From contig NC_065571.1 in the NCBI RefSeq assembly GCF_937616625.2, forward strand, positions 45,369,651 through 45,433,650: a DNA stretch of 64,000 nucleotides, in the 5' to 3' direction. This document shows positions 35,216 to 46,551 of this stretch, one piece after another (position 1 is the first letter of the stretch; each line of letters opens with the position of its first letter). The notes below the pieces were generated by a model that did not search any database, was not told the origin of the DNA, and worked only from the letters and a program-made list of their open reading frames with translations. This DNA is from Mercurialis annua (lineage: Eukaryota > Streptophyta > Magnoliopsida > Malpighiales > Euphorbiaceae). A program made the translations under genes and the position numbers.

Positions 35216-36861
35216 TGATAGGAGTAGAAATACTCCTATTTTCTATGTCGGTTTTGGGTCTTCTAATATGCTTTTATTGCTATAATTGAGCTATTTTGGG
35301 TCTTATTGTGTGTTTTAGTATTTCAGGTTAAATACATGGAAATCAATGAGTTTTGGGTTTAATTTGAGCATTCCGAAGGTTTCCGAAGCAAAGAGACGTC
35401 GAAAGCACATTTGCAAGCCTGAAAATCTGACCCCGCTTCACTAATTTACAAATATGGACCAGTTCAAGGCTTCCAATGAAATTGTGTTCTTCATAAGAAA
35501 TAAAGTAGACATCTTAAGCTTTCCAGAGGTTCAAGAACCAACTCATTTGGAGGTTTCTACATCGAGTTATGAAGTTTTGAAGTCAGTGGTTGTGCAGCAG
35601 AAATAGTGTCTCTTTCGAGACAAACTTTTGTGCATGTCTCGATCGAGAACCTCACCTTCTCGATCGAGAAGCAAGGCAAAAAATGGCAGAGAATTGTGAA
35701 ATCTTACTTCTCGATCGAGAAGCTGACTTTAATGAAGCTTCTCGATCGAGAAGTGAAGAAAACTCAGAAAAAGACCAAATTTTGAGTTTAGAGCTTTGCT
35801 TGGAATTCCTTATTAAGCCCAACAAAGTTTGTACTAGAATGTTTTATATTTCCTCTTTTACTTTTGCCTATATAAGGCACCTTATCCCTCAACTTTAAGG
35901 TATCACTTATTATGTAGCAACACTTTTAGTCATCTTTTAGGAGTAGAATAGCTTAGGGTTTTGTGCCTCCATAGTTTCCACCATTGTTGGTGCTTGGAAG
36001 CTTTTATTGCTTTGTAAGAACAAGATTTACCTATTGAATACAAGCTTTTATCTTTGATTCTTCATTATCTTCTTTATGATTTATTGTTCTTCATTTAAGG
36101 TAATCATTCTCACTTTTGTTATGTTAATTAATTATTGCTTAGTTGTTGCTTTAACTTTAATCATGAGTAGCTAAACTCCTAGTCTAGGGATTGTTATGAT
36201 TGCCATGTTTAATTGCTAGATGATTGGTTAGGGTAGTATGGGTTAGGGTTTTGTTGTGTTTATTAGTCTTAATGCCTTGATTAAGTTGGCCTCTTAATCT
36301 TTGATTAGTGTTTGATTAGTGAGGGCGAGAGTTAAACTAATTAAATAGACCTAGTTAAGCATAAGCTTAAGACCTAGATGCACGAGAGTGATTTAGGGAT
36401 TTAGCGGTTGTTTGAGTTTGCGGATTAATCGGATTGATTGGTGTAGTCGACATTCAATTGCGCGAGAGTGAGTTGGATTTCGACTTATTAATCAATTTTC
36501 GGTTCTTCGACTTCCGGCTCGAGAGAGTGGATTTGGATACCTTAGAATGGCTTGACCCAAACCAATACCCGTATACCCGACCTATCTACCTAGGAATTGC
36601 TTTGGCATGATTAGCAACCCTTAGGCGCTTTTAATTATCGTTTTTAATCCGTTAATCAATTAGTTGTTGAATTGTTGTTGCTTTTAGTTTATTTATTATT
36701 GCTTGAGTTTATTTGCGTAGTATTAATCAAAACCAATCACTCGTTTTCTATCCGAATTGAATTTCAAGATCGATTTCGCTCACTTTAAACCTCTCATCCT
36801 TGTGGGTTCGACAACCCGGACTTAAAGTCCACTTTATTACGAGTTGGCATTTTTGCTAACA
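35216..36861 (+). repeat. 5' LTR of the Athila-like element
   Basis: Contains four TCTCGATCGAGAA palindromes (about 35636-35757), then TGCCTATATAAGGCA, a probable TATA box (near 35868). A short frame at 35590-35898 overlaps this promoter-like region and reappears in the 3' LTR; it is unlikely to be a gene. Confidence 0.92.
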
Positions 36862-36867
36862 AGTTTT

Positions 36868-36885
36868 TGGCGCCGTTGCCGGGGA
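36868..36885 (+). promoter_or_regulatory. Primer-binding site (tRNA-Asp type)
   Basis: TGGCGCCGTTGCCGGGGA, six bases after the 5' LTR, is complementary to the 3' end of plant tRNA-Asp. It primes minus-strand DNA synthesis in Athila-type elements. Confidence 0.85.
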
Positions 36886-37059
36886 TGAGGTTGCGTTTAA
36901 TTGATTGAAAGTATTTTGAAATTCGGTCGAGTTAGCCTTATTTTCTATTTTTACTTTTCCTTAGTTAGTTTGTGTTTTCGTGAATTACGCTTGGTGTTCT
37001 CGTTTGTGGTTGCGTAGGAAATTTTGGACTTCATTGGTTTATCTTCAAATATTCTTTTT

Positions 37060-38031
37060 ATGGCGAATTATGGTCGGAAAGGAGTAATGGCATGGAATCA
37101 AAGTTATTTGCCGTACCAAAACATTAACTACAATTGTGATATTTGTGGGAATTTTAGTCATACCGGAGATGAGTGTCCCGAACTCTATCCGGAGTGGAAT
37201 GAGCATGTTGACTATGTGGGTGATCAATGGCAAGCTAGTGACCCTTATTCCGACGTGTATGATCCGGGGTGGCACAACCCTCCGAACTATGGTTGGAGAA
37301 ACAATTGGGAGAACTTCAATGAAAACTTGAACTTCGATTCAAGCTATCACCCATATCAAAACCAATGTGACCTCAATTCCAATTTTGGCAATGAACCACA
37401 ACAATCACATGGTTTTCAACAAGATAAAATGTTTGATGAATCTAGCAAAATCGACAAGATCATGGAGTTGTTAGATAGAATGGAGGTACAACATGAAATT
37501 CAATCTACACATCTCCATAACCTAGAGATACAAGTTACTCGGTTAGCTAGTGATTTGCAAGAGACAAACCAAGAAGGATTACTAGCCGAAATTGAAGCTC
37601 CTTCAACACAACATGCTATGGCCATAGAGTTGAAAGATGATGATTCTTTAGTAGAACATCCTCCCACAAAAGTTCACATAGAGATCGAAAGAGAAAGGTG
37701 TGAGGATGTTGAACTTGAAGCTCCGATTTCCAAGCCACTTACTTGTCCCAAGAGTGTAAATGATGAAAGTGGGGAGAAATTTGGTATTACGGTACTCTGC
37801 GAGGATATCAACAAATCCGTTGATTATAAAGATCCATTCTTGGAGGGGTTTGATTCCGAGTATGATGGAAATAATATCAAATATACGAAGATGCTTCATA
37901 CTCCTCATGTTCTTTGTTATAGAGTACAAGCATACTCTATATTATTGGAATTGTATATGAAGGAGCCAACAAGGAACAAGAGGGAGAAGATGCTACCAAG
38001 ACGGCTTCCGCATGTTCGGTTGTATTTTTAA
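37060..38031 (+). CDS. Gag C-terminal-like protein of the Athila-like element (323 aa)
   Basis: The first ATG in frame is 37060 (MANYGRKGVMAWNQ). Residues about 27-40 form a CCHC zinc knuckle (CDICGNFSHTGDEC, C-x2-C-x4-H-x4-C), followed by DPYSDVYDPGWHNPPNYGWR, the Asn/Pro/Trp-rich stretch seen after the knuckle in Athila gag. Then come a probable coiled coil (KIDKIMELLDRMEVQHEIQS), an acidic region, and a basic end. The capsid-like N-terminal half of gag and all of pol are missing. The open frame is intact despite lacking enzymes, which fits a young, cross-mobilised element. An RNA-binding or packaging role is inferred from the knuckle. Confidence 0.8.
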   Translation: MANYGRKGVMAWNQSYLPYQNINYNCDICGNFSHTGDECPELYPEWNEHVDYVGDQWQASDPYSDVYDPGWHNPPNYGWRNNWENFNENLNFDSSYHPYQNQCDLNSNFGNEPQQSHGFQQDKMFDESSKIDKIMELLDRMEVQHEIQSTHLHNLEIQVTRLASDLQETNQEGLLAEIEAPSTQHAMAIELKDDDSLVEHPPTKVHIEIERERCEDVELEAPISKPLTCPKSVNDESGEKFGITVLCEDINKSVDYKDPFLEGFDSEYDGNNIKYTKMLHTPHVLCYRVQAYSILLELYMKEPTRNKREKMLPRRLPHVRLYF

Positions 38032-39820
38032 CAATTTTTCGCGAAGAGTCTAGCTTTGGACTCTAACTAAAGCGCGCTCGGGAGGCAATCCCGAGAGGTT
38101 CGATTTCTTTTCTTGTCATTTATCTTTTGTTATTTATTTTTAGTGTTTCATTTATGTTATTTTGCGTTTAATTGAAAAAGATTTGATTCTCTAACCCAAA
38201 CTCATGTAATTTTCATATATGTTTTATTTCTTAGCATTAAGGGCATTGCTTAGAAATAGTGTGAGGAGGGTTGGAAAATTGAATCTCGTTTGTGTTTAGA
38301 TTGTTTTAGGTTGTTTTTATGTGTTTATGCTTTTATGTGTTTATTTAGTTTAAATGTTTTAGGATGTTTGTGTTGTTTTAGGTTGGGATGTTGGTGCCTT
38401 TAATGCATGAAGCCTTTGCTTAATTTTGTAAGCATGTTATCTAAGTTGAATAAAATGTTTGAACCGTATTAATTGTCGATTTTTCGGTTAATGAATGCTT
38501 AGAATGATGCTTCTCGAGTAAACAATTTTTGGTGATGCTTGCCTAATGAAATGCCAATCGTATGACATGATTCGATAGGATTAGGGTGAACTCACTTGTG
38601 AGCAATTTTTACCCTCGATGCATGCTTGATTTAGCTTGATGCGGATTCATGATATGTATGTCATAAAATTGTGTAATTTTCAAAATTCGGGTAATGCTTG
38701 GCATAGTTGATGTAGTTTCTAGTACATGGCAAAAACACACATTTTTCATTGATTGAATATTTTGAGCCTACATTTCTTGTTGTGTTTTGTATGCTTAGTC
38801 CTAGAACTTGCTCGGTGTCCGTTCAAGATTGCATTGTTGAGTTTTTGGCAATTAGATGAGTATGGCAATTAGGATTACACATTTCTTTAAACCACTTAAA
38901 AAGCCTACCCTTTTACCCCTAGATAACACAAACTTGAGCCTAAGACCTTTCTTGTTTTTAAACCACATTTTCACACATTTAACCTTTCAAAAATTTACCT
39001 CTTTAAACACCACATTTGACTTGATTGACTTTAATGTAAGAAACACTTGATCCTAACTTGATGAAAAGAAAAAGAAAAGTGAACAAAATATCTTAGTAGA
39101 AGAGAAAGAAAATCAAAACAAAGAAAGAATAAAGAAAGTTTAGAAAAAAAAGAGAAAAAGAAAGAAAAAGAAGTTGAATGCAAAAGAATAAATAGAGGCA
39201 TGGAAAAAAAAAATGTTCACATTGTGCAAAATTACAAGTTAGATCAATTTGATATATTTTGTGAGTTAGTCATCAAGTTATTTGTTTAACCAAAAATTTT
39301 ACCTTTCTACCTACCCTAACCCTTAGCCTCATTACAACCCAATAAAGTCCATATGATAATTGTCGGAAACCGAACTAAGTAGTGGAGTCCGGACTATGAG
39401 CAAGCCTATGGTGACTTTGCATGTGTTCTTTTACACCTTGATCTTTTGAGTGAGTGAAATCTAGAGAGGATTATTTCATTGCTTAATACTTAAGAACTAT
39501 GCCATGTTTTGCCCAAGTTAGCTTGTGATAAATTTGTGTACATGTCCCGCATATGATAGCAACCTCGAGATGTAAATTGTTTTGTTAAAGTGCTTGCGTG
39601 ATTGTAGTCTTAATGTCATCGGATCATGTCATTATAATTGCATTCCTCATTTGTTTGCATCACTCTTATTTGTCGGTTCTTGAAGCATTTGGTTGAGTAT
39701 TCATTGGTTGAAATGCAATGTTTGATACATGTTCAAGTATGAGTTTATTAGTTAGCATGTGTTCTTAAGTAAGATTCATTTCTTGCTTGGGGACAAGCAA
39801 GGGTTTAGTGTGAGGAGGTT
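38032..39820 (+). other. Non-coding internal region of the Athila-like element
   Basis: Just after the gag frame, GCTCGGGAGGCAATCCCGAG (about 38075-38094) forms a stem of 6-7 bp. A GGGAGGCAA.CCC motif is common downstream of coding sequence in Athila-type elements. The following 1.7 kb has no long ORF. Near 39060-39200 there is an AGAAAGAAA purine-rich tract. The region ends in the polypurine tract at about 39808-39820. Probably replacement or structural sequence, as in large non-autonomous LTR elements. Confidence 0.65.
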
Positions 39821-41469
39821 TGATAGGAGTAGAAATACTTCTATTTTCTATGTCGGTTTTGGGTCTTCTAATATGCTTTTATTGCTATAATTGAGCTATT
39901 TTGGGTCTTATTGTGTGTTTTAGTATTTCAGGTTAAATACATGGAAATCAATGAGTTTTGGGTTTAATTTGAGCATTCCGAAGGTTTCCGAAGCAAAGAG
40001 ACGTCGAAAGCACATTTGCAAGCCTGAAAATCTGACCCCGCTGCACTAATTTACAAATATGGACCAGTTCAAGGCTTCCAATGAAATTGTGTTCTTCATA
40101 AGAAATAAAGTAGACATCTTAAGCTTTCCAGAGGTTCAAGAACCAACTCATTTGGAGGTTTCTACATCGAGTTTTGAAGTTTTGAAGTCAGTGGTTGTGC
40201 AGCAGAAATAGTGTCTCTTTCGAGACAAACTTTTGTGCATGTCTCGATCGAGAACCTCACCTTCTCGATCGAGAAGCAAGGCAAAAAATGGCAGAGAATT
40301 GTGAAATCTTGCTTCTCGATCGAGAAGCTGACTTTAATGAAGCTTCTCGATCGAGAAGTGAAGAAAACTCAGAAAAAGACCAAATTTTGAGTTTAGAGCT
40401 TTGCTTGGAACATTTCCTTATTAAGCCCAACAAAGTTTGTACTAGAATGTTTTATATTTCCTCTTTTACTTTTGCCTATATAAGGCACCTTATCCCTCAA
40501 CTTTAAGGTATCACTTATTATGTAGCAACACTTTTAGTCATCTTTTAGGAGTAGAATAGCTTAGGGTTTTGTGCCTCCATAGTTTCCACCATTGTTGGTG
40601 CTTGGAAGCTTTTATTGCTTTGTAAGAACAAGATTTACCTATTGAATACAAGCTTTTATCTTTGATTCTTCATTATCTTCTTTATGATTTATTGTTCTTC
40701 ATTTAAGGTAATCATTCTCACTTTTGTTATGTTAATTAATTATTGCTTAGTTGTTGCTTTAACTTTAATCATGAGTAGCTAAACTCCTAGTCTAGGGATT
40801 GTTATGATTGCCATGTTTAATTGCTAGATGATTGGTTAGGGTAGTATGGGTTAGGGTTTTGTTGTGTTTATTAGTCTTAATGCCTTGATTAAGTTGGCCT
40901 CTTAATCTTTGATTAGTGTTTGATTAGTGAGGGCGAGAGTTAAACTAATTAAATAGACCTAGTTAAGCATAAGCTTAAGACATAGATGCACGAGAGTGAT
41001 TTAGGGATTTAGCGGTTGTTTGAGTTTGCGGATTAATCGGATTGATTGGTGTAGTCGACATTCAATTGCGCGAGAGTGAGTTGGATTTCGACTTATTAAT
41101 CAATTTTCGGTTCTTCGACTTCCGGCTCGAGAGAACGGATTTGGATACCTTAGAATGGCTTGACCCAAACCAATACCCGTATACCCGACCTATCTACCTA
41201 GGAATTGCTTTGGCATGATTAGCAACCCTTAGGCGCTTTTAATTATCGTTTTTAATCCGTTAATCAATTAGTTGTTGAATTGTTATTGCTTTTAGTTTAT
41301 TTATTATTGCTTGAGTTTATTTGCGTAGTATTAATCAAAACCAATCACTCGTTTGCTATCCGAATTGAATTTCAAGATCGATTTCGCTCACTTTAAACCT
41401 CTCATCCTTGTGGGTTCGACAACCCGGACTTAAAGTCCACTTTATTACGAGTTGGCATTTTTGCTAACA
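39821..41469 (+). repeat. 3' LTR of the Athila-like element
   Basis: Near-identical partner of 35216-36861. Differences include CTTACTTCTC/CTTGCTTCTC, CCGCTTCAC/CCGCTGCAC and a 3-bp indel near 40410. Confidence 0.93.
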
Positions 41470-41474
41470 AATGT

Positions 41475-42465
41475 CCTTGCAGCAGTGTGGCAACCAGTAA
41501 GAGGTGTTCGTATAAAAGCAGTGCAGCCAAATTTATTTTTATTCCAATTCTTCCATGAATTTGATTTCTTGAGAGTGGTTGATAATGGCCCTTGGAATTT
41601 CGAACAACACATTCTTTTGAGTAGTCGTCTTAGAAGAGGCGAAGTCCCAGCGGCAGTAGAGTTGTGGTGTTTTGATATCTGGGTCCATATTCTGGACATC
41701 CTAATGGGATTTGCTACGGAGAGGTTAGGCAGAGATGTGGGGAATTTTGTGGGAGAATTCATCCACTATGACACTAATCCTAAAAGTAGTAGTGGTGTAT
41801 CTTCTATGAGAATTCGTGCTAGGGTTGATATCAGGGTCCCGCTGAAGAAACGCATGAAACTGAAAAGAGGAGGCAACGTGTGGAGCTGGTTAAGTTTTCA
41901 GTATGAAAAAGTCCCGACTTTTTGCTTCTACTGTGGCATCATTGGACACTCGGAGCGGCTATGTTCAAAATATTTTGATAACCCTATTCCAAAGGAGTGT
42001 TTTTCTTATGGAATTGAAATGAGATATGTTGCTAAGAAAATTGTCACCACTGCTGGGGAGAAATGGCTGCGACCGGATAGCCCAACTAGGGTTTCTAGTA
42101 GGGAAGATGACGATGACGTGGCAATGCTGAATGGAAAGATGGAGAAGAATTTGGTAATTGCTCAATCAAATATCTCTTCAAATTTCAAAAATGGGGTGGA
42201 GATAAGGAAAGGGAAAGATTCAGTTGATGCTGTTTTGGTAAGGTCGAATAAGGGAAGGGATCAGTTTGTCAATAAAGTTGACCAAGTTAATTCTGGTAAT
42301 ATATGCGATGTGGTGGTTCTAGACCCTAAAAGGAAAAGGAGTGACCTGGATATGATTTGCGATGGGAGTGAGATTGGGCCCAATTTTCAAAATTCTGATA
42401 TGATTATTGAGCCGATGAGTTACAGTCCGATGGGCCCTGTTCATCAGGCCCACCAAGAGCAATGA
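41475..42465 (+). pseudogene. LINE ORF1, 3' part (after the LTR-element insertion)
   Basis: Continues the DUF4283 domain with AAVWQPVRGVRIKAV, LFLFQFFHEFDFLRV and GPWNFEQHILL. Then comes a zinc knuckle of the LINE type, FCFYCGIIGHSERLC (C-x2-C-x4-H-x4-C), and a polar tail ending at TGA 42463-42465. Joined to the 5' part the coding length would be about 390 codons with no other break, so the LTR insertion is the only lesion. ORF1 proteins bind element RNA. Confidence 0.9.
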
Positions 42466-45400
42466 GTTGCTTATCATGGAATTCCCGGGGTATGGCCAGC
42501 CCGAGAGCAATTTGACTAGTCCGAGATATGGTCAAACATAAGAAACCCTCATTTCTGTTTCTTTGTGAAACGATGGTATCTTGTGTCCGTATGGAAGTCC
42601 TTAAAAATGTTCTGAATTATGTTGGTATGTGCTGCGTAGACAGTGTTGGTAGGCGTGGAGGATTGGTGATGATGTGGACAGAGGAGTTTGATGTTTCTGT
42701 TTTAAACACTAGCGAGAATTTTATTGATGTGGAGGTTGGGTCTAGTGATGGTCGGCGGTGGCGGTTGACGGGTTACTATGGTTTTCCAGAAAGGGCTAGA
42801 AGGAGGGAAGCTTGGAACACGATTCGTAATCTAAGTGCTGCCAGTTCTCTCCCTTGGTGCATTATCGGTGATTTCAACGACCTTAGTTCAGCAGAGGAAA
42901 AACGTGGTGGGGCTGTTCTAGCTAGGTGGCTGATCGACGGGTTCCGTGAGGCTATTCTGGATAGTGATTTAATGGACCTGGGAGCTTCCGGTTACCAGTT
43001 TACTTGGGCTAGAGGTAATCTCAGTTCTAATAGAGTTGAGGAGAGGCTCGATAAAGCCTTCTGTTCTCGGAACTGGATAGATATGTTTCCTAACTCTGAA
43101 GTTAATAACCTTGAGGTTACAACGTCTGATCACCTCCCAATTTATCTTGTTGTCGCCGAAAGGGAGGAAAGAGTGACAAAAATCCCGTTTCGCTTTAGTA
43201 ATGTTTGGTTGATAAAGAAGCAGTGCAGGAATATCGTTGAGAATGGCTGGAGAAATTGTGGTGACGTGGATGTCGTGGAAAAACTTGGTGTGAACAGAGG
43301 TCAGTTGATGGAATGGGGTAAATCTGTGAGCAAGAATTATAAGAAGCTTATAGCTAATAAAAGGGCTGCTCTTAATAATCTCCAGGGCAGAAGAGATGAT
43401 GCCGGCATGGCTAGATATGCAGCCATTGCTAACGAGTTTCATAACTTGCTTCAGGAGGAAGAATCTTACTGGAAGCAGAGAGCGAAAGCTTTTTGGCTTC
43501 AAGGCGGAGACTCAAACACTAAGTATTTTCATAATAGGCTTCTGCTAGAAGAAAGGACAACCGTATTCTGAAGTTAAAAGATGATAGTGGCAGATGGCAG
43601 TTTAAAAGAAAGGATATTCATGGTGTTATTCACAGGTATTTCTCAGATTTATTTGCTGATTCGGATTCATTTAGTGCAGAGGATATCCTTATGGAGCCTA
43701 GTATTTCCCATGATCATAATATGGATTTGCATAGAAAGGTCTCAGTGGAGGAGGTGAAAAGTGCAGTTTTCAGTATGCATAATGACAAGTCGCCGGGCCC
43801 CGACGGTTTCAACCCAGCGTTCTTCAAATCTTTTTGGAACACAGTCGGCCATGACGTTGTGAGCTTCTGTAGGCGTTTTTTCAGCTCTGGTAAATTACCT
43901 GTTGGGCTTAATGATACTTCTATCGTTCTTATTCCTAAAGTCAAGTGTCCGGAAACGGTTAGCGACCTTAGACCAATTTCTCTCTGTAATGTGTTGTATA
44001 AAATCATTGCAAAAGTTTTAGCAAACAGAATGAAAGGTTTGATGCCCTTGATTATTTCTGAAAACCAGAGTGCTTTTGTGGAAAATAGATTGATCACAGA
44101 CAATTTTCTCATCGCTTTTGAGATTGGCCATTTTCTTCGGCAGAGAAGGAGGGGAAAAGTGGGTATGGCTGCGTTGAAAATAGATATGAGTAAAGCGTAT
44201 GACAGGCTTAAATGGAATTTTATTCGTGATATGATGAGTAAAATGGGAATTAGTAGATACTGGACTGATCTTGTTATGGAGTGCGTTACCTCAGTTCGTT
44301 ATACAGGTATTGGTGATAATGCAGATATGGAGCCCATTGTTCCATCCAGAGGTATCAGACAAGGTGATCCTCTCTCCCCCTACCTGTTTATTATTTGTGC
44401 CGAGGGTCTTAGCCGATTGCTTGTGGAACTTGAGGGTGCGGGCAGCTTGCATGGTATTGAAGTGTGTCGGAATGCTCCGTCGATCAGTCACTTGTTCTTC
44501 GCTGATGACTGCTATTTGTTCTTTCGAGCTTCTATGGAGGATATGGAGGTAGTTAAAGAAGATTTGGCGAAGTATGAAAAGGTCTCGGGTCAGTAGGTAA
44601 ACCTCCGAAAGTCCAATATTATGTTTAGTAAAAATGTGCCTGATGATGTGAAGCATAATATCGCGAGTATTATTAATGTCTCTGTAGTGGAGGACCAAGG
44701 TAAGTATTTGGGGTTACCCTCGCTTATTGGCAGGAATAAGTCTCAGATCTTCAATTTTATCAAAGAGAGGGTGTGGCAAAAGGTGAAAGGGTGGAACGCT
44801 AAGTCTCTTTCGAGGGGGGGTAAAGAGATTTTGATCAAAATTGTTGCTCAATCTTTACCAAACTTCACTATGAACGTGTTTCTTCTTCCGATTGATCTCT
44901 GTGATGCGTTGGAGCGTATGCTCAACTCTTTTTGGTGGGGTAGAAACCAAGTGGAAAAAAGGGCATTAGTTGGGCCCGGTGGAGCAGATTGTGTTTGCCT
45001 AAGAAATTCGGGGGTTTAGGATTTCGGAAAATCCGGGAGTTTAATATCGCCATGCTCGCAAGACAAGGGTGGAGATTCATTAGCAATGGCGTGAGCTTAG
45101 TTTCTAGGCTGTTCAAAGCCAAATACTTCCCTCACTGCAGTTTTTTGGAGTCTAATATGGGTTCCAATCCTAGCTTCACTTGGCGGAGTATTTTTGAAGC
45201 ACATGATGTTCTGAAAAGTGGGGCTCGCATTTGTATCGGTGACGGCAGCTCTACCAATATTTGGGGTACGCCTTGGCTCGGAGGTGATGGAGATGAGTGT
45301 CTTCTGAATCCGGTTGTTCCGGAGTTGATTGAAGCAAAAGTGTGCAATCTGTTTAAGGTCAATCATCGTGCTTGGGATTTGGAAGTTCTTAACGACCTGT

Positions 45401-46506
45401 TTGATCCATCCGAAGTGCAGCGTATTGTTAGCTTCCCGTTGAGTGTCCGTGAAGTGAGTGATAAGTGGTCGTGGAAGTTTGAAGCAAAAGGGAATTTTAG
45501 TGTAAAAAGCTGCTATAGAGCCTTGTGTGGGGAAATTATTGTAAGGACTGATATTGTCTGGAATAAGATTTGGCAGCTCCAAATTCCTTTGCACATAAAG
45601 AACTTTTTGTGGAGGCTCTGTTCCGGGTTTCTCCCAACTGCTGAGGCCCTTGCGCGTAAGCGTGTTTTTATAAACGCTCAATGCCCTATCTGTTCCTCGT
45701 TTGATGAAACGGACTTGCATCTCTTCTGTATTTGTCCCTTCGCGCTGAGTTGTTGGAGTAGTTCTAAGCTGCATGTGTTTAAAGATCCGTTCTCTTCTGT
45801 CGTGGATTGGTGCAGGTCTTGGTTGACTGATCTTAATCCGGATGAAGCCTGCCTCTCGGCTCTTATCTGCTGGCACATTTGGTGCAACAGAAATAACAAG
45901 GTGTGGTCGCAGAAATCAGGTGTTCCTGGAGATGTCATTAGTGCGGCGGAACAACAGTTGGCTGCTTGGAAAATAGCACGTAGTAGTAGTTTTGGAAGTC
46001 AGCTTAGTTCAGTGGAGAAAGGCGATGGTACCTGCAGTTGGCGTCCTCCGGATGTGGGGTGGGTGAAGTGCAACGTGGATGCAGCGTTGTTTGGGGAAAA
46101 TATAGGTATTGGCTGTGTTGTTCGAGACCATTTGGGATCAGTAATTCAGGCCAAGTCTGTGGCCATTCGTGGGTCTTTCTCTCCCAGAAGTGCCGAGGCC
46201 ATTGGCATCCGGGAAGTGTTATCGTGGTTAAAGGGGTGGTCGAAGCTAGTTGTGGAGTCGGATGCTATGGAAGTGGTGGTGGGTATCAGAAACCCGACTA
46301 GAGAAGATACAGGTGTTATTATCTGTGATTGTGCTGAGTTGGCGAAGCAATTTCATAATTTAAAGTTTTGTTTTGTTAGGCGATCTGCTAACCGAGCTGC
46401 GCATATTTTGGCGCATAATGCTAGGTTCTTTTCAGGTCATCAGGAGTGGTTGTCAAACTTTCCTGAATTCCTTTCATCTGTAATTGCTTCTGATTTATTG
46501 GAATAA
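42462..46506 (+). pseudogene. LINE ORF2: endonuclease, reverse transcriptase, zf-RVT, RNase H (four lesions)
   Basis: The ATG at 42462 overlaps the ORF1 stop (ATGA), pointing to reinitiation. Domains in order: APE-type endonuclease (WNSRG at the start, GDFND near 42872, SDHLP near 43129), reverse transcriptase (from about 43750, SPGPDGFNPAFFKSFW; LRPISLCNVLYKIIAK; ALKIDMSKAYDRLKW; GIRQGDPLSPYLFIICAEGL; FFADD active site), zf-RVT (IWQLQIPLHIKNFLWRLCSG ... QCPICSSFDETDLHLF), and a C-terminal RNase H (KCNVDAALFG, SAEAIGIREVL, VESDA, RSANRAAHILAH). Lesions: TGA at 42513, frameshift near 43536, TAG at 44594, frameshift near 44950. It nicks the target and copies LINE RNA in working relatives. Confidence 0.92.
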
Positions 46507-46551
46507 ATTGTCTTTGATTTTCAAAAAAAAAAAAAAACTACTCAATCAAAT

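Larger units (their letters stand above)
35216..41469 (+). mobile_element. Athila-like non-autonomous LTR retrotransposon (6,254 bp), young
   Basis: LTRs at 35216-36861 (1,646 bp) and 39821-41469 (1,649 bp) both begin TGATAGGAG and end TTTGCTAACA. They differ at only about ten positions, including one 3-bp indel. The 5-bp target duplication AATGT is exact (35211-35215 and 41470-41474). The primer-binding site TGGCGCCGTTGCCGGGGA (36868-36885) would pair with tRNA-Asp, as in Athila. A purine-rich GTGTGAGGAGGTT precedes the 3' LTR. The internal region encodes only a gag C-terminal fragment, so mobility must have used proteins from another element. Confidence 0.95.
34771..46534 (+). mobile_element. 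Full-length L1-type LINE, interrupted by an LTR element
   Basis: Flanked by an exact duplication AAACTACTCAATCAAAT (34754-34770 and 46535-46551); the right copy follows a poly(A) tract (46523 onward). It has a 5' UTR of about 266 bp, ORF1 (nucleic-acid binding), and ORF2 (endonuclease, reverse transcriptase, zf-RVT, RNase H). Without the 6,254-bp LTR insert and its extra 5-bp target copy the LINE is about 5.5 kb. Intact target duplications and full 5' length show it arrived by target-primed reverse transcription without 5' truncation. Confidence 0.93.

Noticed and set aside
35590..35898. 102-aa ORF in the LTR (also 40195-40506)
   Set aside because: Lies over the LTR palindrome/promoter area and is present twice only because LTRs are duplicated; no domain.
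45097..45876. 259-aa minus-strand ORF
   Set aside because: Antisense to the zf-RVT region of LINE ORF2.
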